Of a stretch of 64,000 bases of DNA, positions 1 to 8,973 are shown piece by piece. This stretch comes from JBEVOS01 sp964563395 (lineage in GTDB: Bacteria > Pseudomonadota > Alphaproteobacteria > Caulobacterales > Aquidulcibacteraceae). The notes beneath the pieces were generated by a model, which saw nothing but the letters and a program-made list of their open reading frames with translations, made no database searches and was not told the DNA's origin. Location: NCBI GenBank assembly GCA_964563395.1, contig CAZLWK010000001.1, positions 124,001 through 188,000 of the forward strand. The letters are read 5' to 3'. Every line of letters starts with the position of its first letter. Positions within the stretch are counted from its first letter, which is position 1. The translations under genes and the position numbers were made by a program.

Positions 1-785
1 GCGCGGCGCCGCGTGTCGGCGCGGTCATCATCGCCGCACGGCCGCGCGCGGCGTTCGCCCGCCTCGCTCCGCGCCTGGTGCGCCCACGCAGGCTGGAAAG
101 CGGAATCTTGATCCATGAGAGCGCGGCCATCGAGGCGGGCGCACGGCTTGGGCCGGGGGTCGTGGTGGGCCAGGGCGCGCGGATCGGGGCGGAGGCGGAG
201 ATCGGGCCCCACGCGGTGATCGGGCCCGGCGTGGCGATCGGGAGACGCACGCGCATCGGGGCGCATGCCGCGATATCCTTCGCGCTCATCGGCGATGACG
301 TGACGATCCTGTCCGGGGCCGTGATCGGCGAGCAGGGGTTCGGCGTCGCCGCCGATTCCGGCGGGCTTGTGGATGTGCCCCATCTCGGGCGCGTGATTAT
401 CCAGGACCGCGCCACCATCGGCGCGAACTGCACCATCGATCGCGGCGTGTTTGACGACACGGTCATTGGCGAGGAGGCCAAGCTCGATAATCTCTGCCAT
501 GTCGCGCATCAGGTGAAGATCGGGCGCGGCGTGCTGATCGCGGCTTTTGGCGGCATTTCAGGATCGACCAGCATCGGCGACGGGGTCGTCATGGGCGGAC
601 GCGTGGGCGTTGGCGACCATCGCCAAGTCGGCGCGCGCGCCGTCCTTGCCGCCGGCGCGGCCGTGTTGCAAGACGTGCCGGCGGGCGAGACGTGGGGCGG
701 CTATCCCGCAAAGCCGCTGCGCAAATTTTTGCGTGAGACGGCATGGCTCTCAAGGAAAGCAGGAAGCCGCAATGGCGGAGACTGA
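1..785 (+). CDS. lpxD: UDP-3-O-acylglucosamine N-acyltransferase LpxD (5' part outside window)
   Basis: The frame is open from the window edge (codons begin at base 3), so the N-terminal uridine-binding part is missing and 260 residues are visible. LpxD adds the second 3-hydroxyacyl chain to UDP-3-O-acylglucosamine in lipid A synthesis in the cytoplasm. From about residue 35 the protein is a continuous left-handed beta-helix of hexapeptide repeats (IGPHAV, IGPGVA, IGAHAA), and the segment LCHVAHQVKIG carries the conserved catalytic-histidine region. A GTG at 78 is in frame but is internal. The stop overlaps the fabZ start by 14 bases, which suggests coupled translation. It is the first visible gene of the lpx operon; bamA and a skp-like gene would be expected upstream from the usual alphaproteobacterial order. 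Confidence 0.95.
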   Translation, partial: AAPRVGAVIIAARPRAAFARLAPRLVRPRRLESGILIHESAAIEAGARLGPGVVVGQGARIGAEAEIGPHAVIGPGVAIGRRTRIGAHAAISFALIGDDVTILSGAVIGEQGFGVAADSGGLVDVPHLGRVIIQDRATIGANCTIDRGVFDDTVIGEEAKLDNLCHVAHQVKIGRGVLIAAFGGISGSTSIGDGVVMGGRVGVGDHRQVGARAVLAAGAAVLQDVPAGETWGGYPAKPLRKFLRETAWLSRKAGSRNGGD

Positions 786-1227
786 AGGCGAATCCATCGA
801 CATCACGGAAGTGCTGCAGCGCCTGCCGCATCGGTACCCCTTCCTGCTCGTCGATCGCGCGACGCATTACATCGCCAACCAATCCATCCGCGGCATTAAG
901 TGCGTCAGCTTCAACGAACCCCATTTCACCGGCCATTTCCCCAATGCGCCCGTGATGCCCGGCGTTCTGCAGATCGAGGCGATGGCGCAGACCGGCGCGC
1001 TGCTCATGTCCAAGACATTGGATGTCGACGTGAGCAAGCACGTCATTCTGTTCATGTCCGTTGAGAACGCCCGCTTTCGAAAGCCAGTGCTTCCGGGCGA
1101 CGTGATGGAAATGCCGGTCGAAGTCGTTTTCGCCCGGCGAAACATCTTCAAGTTTCGCGGCCGCGTCGAGGTGCGGGGCGAATTGGTGGCGGAGTGCGAG
1201 TTCGCCGCCGCCAAGGGCGATCGCTGA
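772..1227 (+). CDS. fabZ: 3-hydroxyacyl-ACP dehydratase FabZ
   Basis: FabZ removes water from 3-hydroxyacyl-ACP in the elongation cycle of fatty acid synthesis and competes with LpxA/LpxD for 3-hydroxyacyl-ACP, which explains its place between the two acyltransferase genes. The 151-residue hot-dog-fold protein has the family's usual length. The catalytic pair is visible: His55 in TGHFP and Glu69 in GVLQIEAMAQ, with the family spacing of 14 residues. I take the ATG at 772, inside the 3' end of lpxD, because the reading starts there with the short acidic N-terminus leading into ITEVLQRLPHRYPFLL. Its TGA overlaps the lpxA ATG by one base (TGATG). Confidence 0.97.
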   Translation: MAETEGESIDITEVLQRLPHRYPFLLVDRATHYIANQSIRGIKCVSFNEPHFTGHFPNAPVMPGVLQIEAMAQTGALLMSKTLDVDVSKHVILFMSVENARFRKPVLPGDVMEMPVEVVFARRNIFKFRGRVEVRGELVAECEFAAAKGDR

Positions 1228-2015
1228 TGGCGAAGATACATCCCACCGCCATCGTCGATCCGAAGGCGGAATTGGCCGACGATGTCGAGATCGGGCCCGG
1301 CTGCGTCGTCGGCCCGGACGTGAAGATCGGCGCGCGCACCCAGTTGATCGCGCATGTCTATATTGAGCGGCTGACAGAGATCGGCGCCGATTGCGTGATC
1401 TTTCCGTTCGCCGCCCTTGGGGCGCCGCCACAGGATCTTTCCTATCGCGGCGAGCCGACGCGGCTCATTATCGGCTCTCACAATACGATCCGCGAACACG
1501 TCACGATGCATCGTGGCACGGTGCGGGGCCGCTCGGAGACGCGCGTCGGCTCGCGCGGCCTCTTCATGGGCAATGCGCATGTGGCGCATGATTGCATCGT
1601 CGGCGACGATGTCGTCATGGCGCAAACGGCGACCATTGGCGGCCATGTGCGCGTCGCCGATTGGGCGTTCCTGGGCGGGCTTTCGGGCGTGCACCAGCAT
1701 TGCCGAATTGGGCGACATGCCTTTGTCGGCGCCTCCGCCTTGATGACGACCGATCTCATCCCCTTCGGCTCCGCCATCGGCAATCATGCGCATCTGGGCG
1801 GTCTCAACGTGGTCGGCCTTAAGCGGCGCGGCTTCACCCGCGACCAAATTCACGATCTGCGTTCGGCCTATCGCCTTCTGTTCGCGGAGGAGGGCACGTT
1901 TCAGGAGCGCCTTGAGGACGCCGAGGAATTGTACGCCTCCAATCCCGAAGTGATGGAGATGCTGACCTTCATCCGCGCCGATTCCGCGCGTCCCCTCTGC
2001 ATGCCGCGCGACTGA
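1227..2015 (+). CDS. lpxA: UDP-N-acetylglucosamine O-acyltransferase LpxA
   Basis: LpxA catalyses the first step of lipid A synthesis, transferring a 3-hydroxyacyl chain from ACP to the 3-hydroxyl of UDP-GlcNAc. The 262-residue protein is a hexapeptide-repeat beta-helix (IHPTAIVDPKAELADD onward) followed by a helical C-terminal domain starting near GLKRRGFTRDQI. The catalytic histidine is His121 in NAHVAHDC, equivalent to His125 of E. coli. The ATG at 1227 overlaps the fabZ stop by one base; an in-frame start 33 bases upstream would add a basic tail with no family match. One base separates its stop from lpxI. Confidence 0.97.
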   Translation: MAKIHPTAIVDPKAELADDVEIGPGCVVGPDVKIGARTQLIAHVYIERLTEIGADCVIFPFAALGAPPQDLSYRGEPTRLIIGSHNTIREHVTMHRGTVRGRSETRVGSRGLFMGNAHVAHDCIVGDDVVMAQTATIGGHVRVADWAFLGGLSGVHQHCRIGRHAFVGASALMTTDLIPFGSAIGNHAHLGGLNVVGLKRRGFTRDQIHDLRSAYRLLFAEEGTFQERLEDAEELYASNPEVMEMLTFIRADSARPLCMPRD

Positions 2016-2016
2016 C

Positions 2017-2865
2017 ATGTCCAGCTGGCGCAAAATCGGCATCGTCGCGGGCGGCGGCGCATTGCCGATCGCGCTGGCTGAACATTGCGCGCGCGCCGGG
2101 GCCGCATACTTCGTCGCGCGCGTCGAAGGTTTCGCCGATGCGGCGCTCGAGGCGCATCCTGGCGCCGCGTTCGGACCGGGAGAGATTGGCGCGCGCAACG
2201 CGGCGCTCAAGGCCGCCGGCTGCGACGCCGTCGTGATGGGTGGCGTCGTCAGCCGTCCCGATTTCGCGACCTTGCGGCTTGACGAACGCGGCATGGCCTT
2301 GGCGCCGAAGCTCCTGGCTGGCGCGGCCAAGGGGGATGACGCGCTATTGCGCACGCTCGTCGAGGATTTTGAGGCGGACGGGTTTCGCGTAGTCGGCGCC
2401 CATGAGGTCGCGCCCTTTCTATTGGCCGGCGCGGGAGCGGTCGGCGCGCTCATGCCGAACGCGGCCGCGCGCGCGGACATCTCCAAGGCGGCCGCGGTCG
2501 CATCGGCCGTGGGCGCATGGGACATCGGCCAAGGCGTCGTCGTGTGCGATGGCCTTGTGCTCGCGGTCGAAGCGCAAGAAGGCACCGATCGCATGTTGGA
2601 GCGCGTGGCCTCGTTGCCGGGCGCCGTTCGCGGATCGCCGGATCGTCCGCGCGGCGTGCTGTTGAAGCGGCCCAAGCCAGGCCAGGAACGTCGCATCGAT
2701 TTGCCGACCATCGGCGCGGAGACGATCGCCCGCGCGAAGGCGGCGGGCCTGGCGGGCGTGGCGGTGGAGGCGGGCGGCGCCCTTATCGTCGAGCGCGCGG
2801 CGCTTGCATCCGCAGCCGATGCGGCCGGCCTTTACGTCTATGGCTTTGCGCCCGACGCGCCATGA
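2017..2865 (+). CDS. lpxI: UDP-2,3-diacylglucosamine pyrophosphatase LpxI
   Basis: LpxI hydrolyses UDP-2,3-diacylglucosamine to lipid X and UMP, replacing LpxH in most Alphaproteobacteria. The 282-residue sequence opens with the family signature KIGIVAGGGALPIALAE and continues with FGPGEIGA and the segment DAVVMGGVVSRPDF; the C-terminal domain contains DLPTIGAETIARAKAAGLAGVAVEAG, the DUF1009 hallmark shown here only in part as IGAETIARAKAAGL. It sits between lpxA and lpxB, as in other alphaproteobacterial genomes, and its TGA overlaps the lpxB ATG in an ATGA, so the two are translationally coupled. The presence of LpxI is one of the taxonomic clues of the window. Confidence 0.93.
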   Translation: MSSWRKIGIVAGGGALPIALAEHCARAGAAYFVARVEGFADAALEAHPGAAFGPGEIGARNAALKAAGCDAVVMGGVVSRPDFATLRLDERGMALAPKLLAGAAKGDDALLRTLVEDFEADGFRVVGAHEVAPFLLAGAGAVGALMPNAAARADISKAAAVASAVGAWDIGQGVVVCDGLVLAVEAQEGTDRMLERVASLPGAVRGSPDRPRGVLLKRPKPGQERRIDLPTIGAETIARAKAAGLAGVAVEAGGALIVERAALASAADAAGLYVYGFAPDAP

Positions 2866-4013
2866 GCGGTCATGTCTTCCTGGTGGCGGCCGAAGCCTCG
2901 GGCGACGCCTTGGGGGCTGATCTTATGCGCGCCCTGCGCGCCCGCGATCCGCTGATCAAGATTTCAGCCATCGGCGGAGAAGCGTTGGCGCGCGAAGGCG
3001 CGCCGAGCGCGATGTCGATCGAGGGCTTGGCCATTCTCGGCTTCATCGACGGGCTGATGGCGTGGCGGCGCGTGGCGCGGCTTGCCGATGAGGCGGCGTC
3101 CGCGATCATCGCCGCCGCGCCCGACGCCGTGGTGCTGATCGATTCGTGGGGCTTTACGTTGCGCGTCGCGCAGCGCCTCAAGGCGCGCGCGCCTCAGATC
3201 AAGCGCATCAAATATGTCGGCCCTCAGGTGTGGGCGACGCGTCCTGGCCGCGCCAAGACGCTCGCGGCGGCAGTAGACCATCTCATCTGCATCCACGCGT
3301 TCGAGACGCCGTTTTACGAGCCTCATGGCCTGCCATGCACCGTCTGCGGCAATCCCGCTTTCGGACGTTTTCGCCCTGGCGACGGCGTGGCCTTCCGCAA
3401 GCGCCATGGGCTCGCCGCCGACACGCCGCTTCTGCTCGTTCTTGGCGGCAGCCGGCGCAGCGAGATCGCGCGCGTCGCGCCGACCCTGTGGGAAGCGGCG
3501 CGCCTGCTGAAAAGCGCGCGTCCCCAACTCGCGCTCGCGGCAGTCGTTGCGGCTTCGGTTGAGGACGCGGCGCGTAAACTCGCTCCACCGGATGCGCTTG
3601 TATTGAATGAGAGCGAGAAGGACGACGCGTTCGCCGCCGCCGACGCCGCGCTCGCCGCTTCCGGCACGGTGACGACGGAACTCGCGCTGCAGGGCGCGCC
3701 CGTGATCGTTGGCTATAAAATCGGCTGGATCACCTGGGCGCTCATCCGGTTCCTCATGCTGAGGTCTCGCTTCGTCACGCTGATGAACGTGGCGGCGGGA
3801 CGCGAGGTCGCGCCTGAATTCATTCAAACCCGCTTCAACGCGGCCAATTTGGCGGCCGCGGCGGCGCCGCTCCTCGACGATCCGGCGGCGCGCGCACGCC
3901 AGCGCGCGGCGCAAAACGAGGCGCTCGACGCCATGGGGCGCGGCGGCCGCGCGGCCGCCGAGATCGCGGCCGACGTCGTGCTTGCTTATGTGCGTCCCGA
4001 GATCGGCACGTAA
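2862..4013 (+). CDS. lpxB: Lipid-A-disaccharide synthase LpxB
   Basis: LpxB condenses lipid X with UDP-2,3-diacylglucosamine to give the tetraacyl disaccharide, at the inner face of the cytoplasmic membrane. The 383-residue GT19-family glycosyltransferase starts with VFLVAAEASGDALGADL, the family N-terminal signature, and contains YVGPQVWATRPGRAKT, GNPAFG, LGGSRRSEI and SGTVTTELALQGAPVIVGYK. The start is the ATG of the ATGA overlap with lpxI; a longer reading frame upstream is not real because it runs through lpxI in another frame. The last 28 bases overlap, tail to tail, the 3' end of gltA on the other strand, with no room for a terminator. Confidence 0.96.
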   Translation: MSGHVFLVAAEASGDALGADLMRALRARDPLIKISAIGGEALAREGAPSAMSIEGLAILGFIDGLMAWRRVARLADEAASAIIAAAPDAVVLIDSWGFTLRVAQRLKARAPQIKRIKYVGPQVWATRPGRAKTLAAAVDHLICIHAFETPFYEPHGLPCTVCGNPAFGRFRPGDGVAFRKRHGLAADTPLLLVLGGSRRSEIARVAPTLWEAARLLKSARPQLALAAVVAASVEDAARKLAPPDALVLNESEKDDAFAAADAALAASGTVTTELALQGAPVIVGYKIGWITWALIRFLMLRSRFVTLMNVAAGREVAPEFIQTRFNAANLAAAAAPLLDDPAARARQRAAQNEALDAMGRGGRAAAEIAADVVLAYVRPEIGT

Positions 4014-5293
4014 TCGCGGCGCGGCGCGCCCGTATAAATTTGACGCGGACGCCCGATTTTCTGCGCAGGGTCCTCCATCATTTCCGTCCATTGCGCGATC
4101 CAGCCCACCGTGCGCGCCACCGCGAACAACACGGTGAACATGGAGGTGGGAATGCCCATCGCCTTGAGTGTGATGCCCGAATAGAAATCGATGTTCGGAT
4201 AGAGCTTGCGCTTCACGAAATAATCGTCGCTCAGCGCGATCTTTTCGAGCTCGACAGCGACCTTCAACAGCGGATCGTCGGTGATGCCGACCTCGTTGAG
4301 CACTTGGTGGCAGAGCTTCTGCATCGCCTTGGCGCGCGGGTCGTAATTCTTATAGACCCGGTGGCCGAAGCCCATCAGGCGCACATCGTCATTGGGGTCT
4401 TTCACGCGCTTGATGAATTCGGGGATTTTGTCGACGGACCCGATATCGGCCAGCATCTTCAGCGCGGCTTCGTTGGCGCCGCCATGCGCGGGCCCCCAAA
4501 GGCAGGCGATGCCGGCCGCGATGCACGCGAACGGATTGGCGCCTGAGGAGCCCGCGACGCGCACCGTGGAGGTTGAGGCGTTTTGCTCGTGGTCGGCGTG
4601 CAAAATGAAGAAGACGTCGATCGCCTTGGCCAGGACCGGATTGACCACGAAATCCTCGGCCGGCACCGCGAACAGCATGCGCAGGAAATTGGCCGAATAA
4701 TCCAGCTCGTTGCGCGGGCTCACGAAGGGTTGGCCGGCGGTGTATTTGTAGGCGCGCGCCGCGATTGTCGGCATCTTCGCGATCATGCGATGACTGGCGA
4801 TCATGCGCTGGCGCGGATCGTCGATGTCGGTCGAGTCGTGATAAAAGGCCGAAAGCGCACCGACCGCGCCCACCATCACCGCCATCGGATGCGCGTCGCG
4901 TCGGAACCCTTCGAAGAAGCGGTCGAACTGCGCGTGCAGCATCGTGTGATAGGTGATGTCCTTCGAGAATTTCGCAAGCTGCGCAGCGTTCGGCAGTTCG
5001 CCATGCAGCAGCAGATAGCAGACCTCGATGAAGCTCGAATGCTCGGCCAATTGGTCGATCGGATAACCGCGATAGAGCAAGACGCCTTCATCGCCGTCGA
5101 TATAGGTGATCTGGCTTTCGCAGCTGGCCGTGGAAGTGAAGCCTGGATCATAGGTGAAGGCGCCCGTTTCGGCGTAGAGTTTGCGGATGTCGATCACGTC
5201 GGGGCCGACCACGCCGCCATAGACCGGCAATTCCAGTTGCTGGTTGTTGAGGGTGAGGCTCGCCGGCGGCTTCTTGACTACTTTGCTTTCCAT
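3986..5293 (-). CDS. gltA: Citrate synthase GltA
   Basis: Type II citrate synthase condenses oxaloacetate with acetyl-CoA in the TCA cycle. The 435-residue length is normal. Visible landmarks are the N-terminal beta-rich segment (LPVYGGVVGPDVIDIRKL), the substrate histidine region HADHEQNASTSTVRVAGS, WGPAHGGANEA and MGFGHRVYKNYDPR with the catalytic His and Arg residues. The ATG at 5293 is preferred over the GTG just before it because GGAGGA lies five bases upstream of the ATG and only two from the GTG. It follows gltX by 16 bases on the same strand, so gltX-gltA is probably one transcript. The 3' end overlaps lpxB by 28 bases. Confidence 0.97.
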   Translation of the reverse strand: MESKVVKKPPASLTLNNQQLELPVYGGVVGPDVIDIRKLYAETGAFTYDPGFTSTASCESQITYIDGDEGVLLYRGYPIDQLAEHSSFIEVCYLLLHGELPNAAQLAKFSKDITYHTMLHAQFDRFFEGFRRDAHPMAVMVGAVGALSAFYHDSTDIDDPRQRMIASHRMIAKMPTIAARAYKYTAGQPFVSPRNELDYSANFLRMLFAVPAEDFVVNPVLAKAIDVFFILHADHEQNASTSTVRVAGSSGANPFACIAAGIACLWGPAHGGANEAALKMLADIGSVDKIPEFIKRVKDPNDDVRLMGFGHRVYKNYDPRAKAMQKLCHQVLNEVGITDDPLLKVAVELEKIALSDDYFVKRKLYPNIDFYSGITLKAMGIPTSMFTVLFAVARTVGWIAQWTEMMEDPAQKIGRPRQIYTGAPRRDYVPISGRT

Positions 5294-5309
5294 CACGGTC
5301 CTCCGGCGG

Positions 5310-6779
5310 TCAGATCTGATCGTCCAAACGTGCGAGCGCTTCCTCGCGCCCCAAGAAAGCGAGCGTCGCCGACAGGTCGGGCGCAGGCGCGCCCCCGGTC
5401 AGCGCGGCGCGGAGCGCCGGCCCGATCTGGCCCAGCCCCACGCCCTCGGCCGCGGCGAACGCCTTAAGCGCCGACGCGAGCTCCTCGGCTTCCCAGGACA
5501 CGCCCGCGGCGAGATGGAGACGCAGCCGCGCGAGCAATGCTTTCGCTTCGTCCTTCATCGCCCTTTGGGCGCTTGCGTCAAGCGTGAGGGGGCGCGTTCG
5601 GATCAGGAAATAGGCCTGGTCTGCGAGGTCGATAATCGTTTTGGCCCGGGTTTTGAGAACGTCCAACGCCTGCCGTACGCGCGCGCGCGCCGCTTCGGTT
5701 ACGTGCCAGTCGCGGGCAGCGGCGATATGGTCGAACAACAGCGCCTCCAAGCGCGCATTGTCCGCCAGCTTGATGTAGTGCGCATTGACGGAATTGAGCT
5801 TGTCGAAATCGAGCCGCGCCGGACCCTTGCTGATCTGCGCCAGATCGAAAACGCGGGCGGCTTCCTCCCGCGTAAAGAGCTCCAAATCGCCATGGCTCCA
5901 GCCGAGCCGCGCGAGATAATTTAGGAGCGCTTCGGCCAGATAGCCCATGTCCCGATATTCATGGACCGCCTGGGCGCCATGGCGCTTGGAGAGCTTGGCC
6001 CCGTCCGGGCCGTGGATCAGCGGCACATGCGCATAGGCGGGCGCGGTCCAGCCCATGGCGCTGAAAATCGGGATTTGACGCGCCGCGTTCGTCAAATGGT
6101 CGTCGCCGCGGATCACATGCGTCACGCCCATGTCATGATCGTCGACGACCACGGAGAGCATGTAGGTCGGCGTGCCGTCGGCGCGGAGGAGCACGAGATC
6201 GTCCAGATCGCGCGCGGCGACCGTAACCCTGCCCTGCACCAGGTCCTCGTTGACGATCTCGCCGGAATCGGGCGCGCGAAGACGCACCACGTATGGCGCG
6301 TGCGGCGAGGGCGCCTTTAGGCCGTCACGATAGGGCGAGCGGAAGGCCTGGTTCAGCAACGCCGCCTGAGCCTGCGCTTCCGCGATGTCAGCCTCGCCCG
6401 CGCCGGCTTCCTTCAAGCTCTTGAAGCGCTCGCGCGCGGCTGCGCCCGCCTGGCGCTGCGCCTCCAATTCCTCGGGCGTCACATAGCAGCGGAAGGCCGT
6501 GCCGCGCGCGATCATCTCCTCGGCCGCTTCGCGGTGACGACCCGCGCGCGCGAATTGAAATGTCGTTTGCCCGTCCGCGCCAAGACCAAGCCAATCGAGC
6601 CCGTCGAAGATCGCGGCCACGGCGGCCTCGGTGGAGCGGGCGCGGTCGGTGTCCTCGATGCGCAAAAGATAGCTGCCCCCGTGACGCCGCGCGAAAAGCC
6701 AATTGAACAAGGCGGTGCGTGCGCCTCCAATGTGAAGCATGCCCGTGGGTGAGGGGGCGAACCGCGTGACGACGCTCAT
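5310..6779 (-). CDS. gltX: Glutamyl-tRNA synthetase GltX
   Basis: Class I aminoacyl-tRNA synthetase that charges tRNA-Glu. The 489-residue protein begins MSVVTRFAPSPTGMLHIGG, in which LHIGG is the HIGH motif, and contains GAKLSKRHG as the KMSKS loop. The anticodon-binding helical domain is in the last third. The frame is open for a further 174 codons upstream, but this extension is antisense to comEC and lacks family similarity, so I place the start at the ATG at 6779. The region upstream is shared with comEC, which starts 55 bases away on the opposite strand. No clear Shine-Dalgarno sequence is visible. gltA follows 16 bases downstream. Confidence 0.96.
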   Translation of the reverse strand: MSVVTRFAPSPTGMLHIGGARTALFNWLFARRHGGSYLLRIEDTDRARSTEAAVAAIFDGLDWLGLGADGQTTFQFARAGRHREAAEEMIARGTAFRCYVTPEELEAQRQAGAAARERFKSLKEAGAGEADIAEAQAQAALLNQAFRSPYRDGLKAPSPHAPYVVRLRAPDSGEIVNEDLVQGRVTVAARDLDDLVLLRADGTPTYMLSVVVDDHDMGVTHVIRGDDHLTNAARQIPIFSAMGWTAPAYAHVPLIHGPDGAKLSKRHGAQAVHEYRDMGYLAEALLNYLARLGWSHGDLELFTREEAARVFDLAQISKGPARLDFDKLNSVNAHYIKLADNARLEALLFDHIAAARDWHVTEAARARVRQALDVLKTRAKTIIDLADQAYFLIRTRPLTLDASAQRAMKDEAKALLARLRLHLAAGVSWEAEELASALKAFAAAEGVGLGQIGPALRAALTGGAPAPDLSATLAFLGREEALARLDDQI

Positions 6780-6813
6780 GAGAAAGGGGGCGATCCGTAA
6801 AAGGGGCGCTGAA

Positions 6814-6831
6814 AGAGACGGCGTGGTCTCT
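6814..6831. repeat. Inverted repeat in the gltX/comEC divergent leader
   Basis: Perfect 6-base inverted repeat AGAGAC / GTCTCT with a 6-base loop, ending three bases before the ATG chosen for comEC. If transcribed in the comEC direction it would fold over the weak ribosome site AAAGAG and could limit translation. It may also be an operator between the two divergent genes, or chance. Confidence 0.3.
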
Positions 6832-6834
6832 AGC

Positions 6835-8970
6835 ATGCGCCGCGCGCTCGATCCTAGCGCGTGGGCGGCGTTCCTTAGGGCGCAAGTGGGCCAGCAGGCG
6901 GATCGGTGGATCCTATGGGTTCCGCTTGTGGTGCTGGCCGGGGCGGCGGCCTGGCTGCTTTGGCCGAACGAGCCTCCGACATGGGCTGGGCCGAGTTTGA
7001 TGTTTCTCTGCGTCGGGGCTTGGGCGCTGGCTGTGTTCGCGCCGATCCCGTCCACGCCCTCGATTGAAGGGGGCCGCGTCCTAATCCTGGCGCTGGCTAT
7101 CGCGGGCGCTGCGCTGGGCCTGGGCGCGAGCGCCGCCCAATGGCGCGCGGACCGCGTCGCCGCCCCGCGCTTGGCGGCGCCTCTGGAAGGGGTGTGGCTC
7201 GAAGGCTGGGTGCTTGGCCTTGAGGGCGGCGAGCGCACGCGCATGCGCATCCTGGTGCGTGCGATCGAAGGCGTTGAGGGCGCGCCGATGCTGGTGCGCA
7301 TCTCGACCCGGACAGGAACTGCGCTGGCGCCAGGGAGGGCCGTACGCTGTCGGGTCAGCCTGCAGCCGCCTGCGCCGCCACTGATCCCCGGCGCCTACGA
7401 TTTCGCGCGCCGCGCCTATTTCATGCGCCTTGGGGCAGTTGGTTATGTCTGGGGCGCGTGCAGGCCCACCTTGGCCGCGCCGCCGGCTCAGCCTTGGAAC
7501 CGCGCGCTCCTGAAAATCGCCGCCATGCGGGCGGACCTTTCCGCGCTGATCCTGGAGGCCGCGCCCGGGCGCGGCGGGGCGATCGCGGCGGCGCTCATCG
7601 CGGGTGATCTGAGCGCGATCGACGAGGACACCAGCGCGGCGCTCTACGATAGCGGGCTCGGCCATCTTCTGTCGGTCTCCGGCTTGCACATGACGGTGGT
7701 GGGCGGCCTCGTATTCGGGGCGCTTTTGCTGACCTTCTCACTTATCCCCTGGCTCGCTTTGCGCGTCACGGTGCGCAAACTCGCGGCCTTCGGCGCACTC
7801 ATCGCGCTAGGCGCCTATCTCGTCGTGTCAGGCGCGAGCGTGCCGGCGATCCGCGCCTTCATCATGGCCGCGGTCGCCTTCGGCGCCATCTTGATCGATC
7901 GGCCAGCGATCTCGATGCGCGGCCTGGCGCTGGCGTTGTTGTTGATCGTGCTGATCTATCCAGAATCGGTGCTCGAGCCGGGCTTTCAGATGTCGTTCGC
8001 GGCGACGGCGGCGCTGGTGGCCGTGTTCGAGGCGACGCGGCGCGCGCCGCATGAGGCCTTGCCGTCGCCCGGACCTTTTGTCGGCGCTTTGCAATCCCTC
8101 GGCGGCGCGCTGCGTTTCATGGTCGTGACAAGTCTCGTCGCGGGCCTTGCGACGGATGCGTTCGCGCTGTTTCACTTTCAGCGCTTCGCGCTTTACGGCC
8201 TCGTGTCGAACGTCGCCGCCGATCCGATTATCACGTTCGTGGTTGCGCCGATGGCCGGTCTCGCGGCGATCGCGGCCCCGTTCGGCTTGGGAGAGGCGCC
8301 GCTGAGCTTCATGGCGGATGCGCTCGATCTGATCGCGGCGATTGGATCGACCTTCGGTGAACGTCCCGAGGCCGTTCTCGCGGTGCAGAGGCCGCCGGAT
8401 GCGTTCTTGCCGCTTGTCGCGATGGCGGTGGCGTGGGGCTGCCTGTGGCGGGGCGCGATCCGCTGGGGCGCGCTCGCCTGGCTCGGCGCGGCGGCGATGG
8501 TGGCGATCGGCGCACCGCGTCCCGCGCTCGCCTATGACAGTGAAATGCGCGCCATCTATGTGCGCGTCGAGAACGAACAAGAATGGCGCGTCATCGCCAC
8601 GGCGCGCGGCGCCGCCTTCGCGCGTGAGCGGATCGGCGCGCAACTCGGCGTGCCGGCAGGTCGCATCGATCTCCTCGCGCCGCCGGAAGGATGCGATGAG
8701 AACGCCTGCCGCTGGCGCCTGCCGAATGGCCATGAGGCGGCGCTTGTGGCGGATGCCCCCGCCGCCGAGCGCGCGTGCGGGCTCGATCTCGTGCTTGCGC
8801 GCACGGCGCTCGCGCCTGATTTTCAGCGCCGGTGCGGTGGCCATGTCATCGATGCGGGGCTGCGCGCCCGACATGGCGGAGGGCTGATTTGGACCGAGCC
8901 GGCGCTGCGCCAGCGCTCCGTCTCGCCGCTTGGCGCGGTGCGGCGCTGGATGAGCGCGCCGGACGTCTAA
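6835..8970 (+). CDS. comEC: ComEC/Rec2-family membrane protein
   Basis: ComEC forms the inner-membrane channel for single-stranded DNA during natural transformation; many non-competent bacteria also carry it. This 711-residue version has two N-terminal membrane helices around residues 25-60, a DUF4131-type extracytoplasmic OB region, then the polytopic Competence domain with GHLLSVSGLHMTVVGG and VVSGASVPAIRAF. It stops soon after the membrane core with about 180 residues of non-membrane sequence and shows no HxHxDH metallo-beta-lactamase motif, as is usual for short alphaproteobacterial forms. The start is uncertain: ATGs at 6739, 6778 and 6835 are all in frame; I choose 6835 because it does not overlap gltX. 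The gene ends three bases from the convergent WD40 gene. The lexA gene often next to comEC in Alphaproteobacteria is not here. Confidence 0.85.
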   Translation: MRRALDPSAWAAFLRAQVGQQADRWILWVPLVVLAGAAAWLLWPNEPPTWAGPSLMFLCVGAWALAVFAPIPSTPSIEGGRVLILALAIAGAALGLGASAAQWRADRVAAPRLAAPLEGVWLEGWVLGLEGGERTRMRILVRAIEGVEGAPMLVRISTRTGTALAPGRAVRCRVSLQPPAPPLIPGAYDFARRAYFMRLGAVGYVWGACRPTLAAPPAQPWNRALLKIAAMRADLSALILEAAPGRGGAIAAALIAGDLSAIDEDTSAALYDSGLGHLLSVSGLHMTVVGGLVFGALLLTFSLIPWLALRVTVRKLAAFGALIALGAYLVVSGASVPAIRAFIMAAVAFGAILIDRPAISMRGLALALLLIVLIYPESVLEPGFQMSFAATAALVAVFEATRRAPHEALPSPGPFVGALQSLGGALRFMVVTSLVAGLATDAFALFHFQRFALYGLVSNVAADPIITFVVAPMAGLAAIAAPFGLGEAPLSFMADALDLIAAIGSTFGERPEAVLAVQRPPDAFLPLVAMAVAWGCLWRGAIRWGALAWLGAAAMVAIGAPRPALAYDSEMRAIYVRVENEQEWRVIATARGAAFARERIGAQLGVPAGRIDLLAPPEGCDENACRWRLPNGHEAALVADAPAAERACGLDLVLARTALAPDFQRRCGGHVIDAGLRARHGGGLIWTEPALRQRSVSPLGAVRRWMSAPDV

Positions 8971-8973
8971 GCC

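Noticed and set aside
867..2711. A 614-codon open frame on the minus strand across fabZ-lpxI
   Set aside because: Antisense shadow of the lpx genes; low-complexity Arg/Ala/Pro sequence without family motifs, caused by high GC at third positions.
6780..7301. 174-codon N-terminal extension of gltX
   Set aside because: Antisense to comEC and unlike any synthetase; the conserved N-terminus starts at the ATG at 6779.
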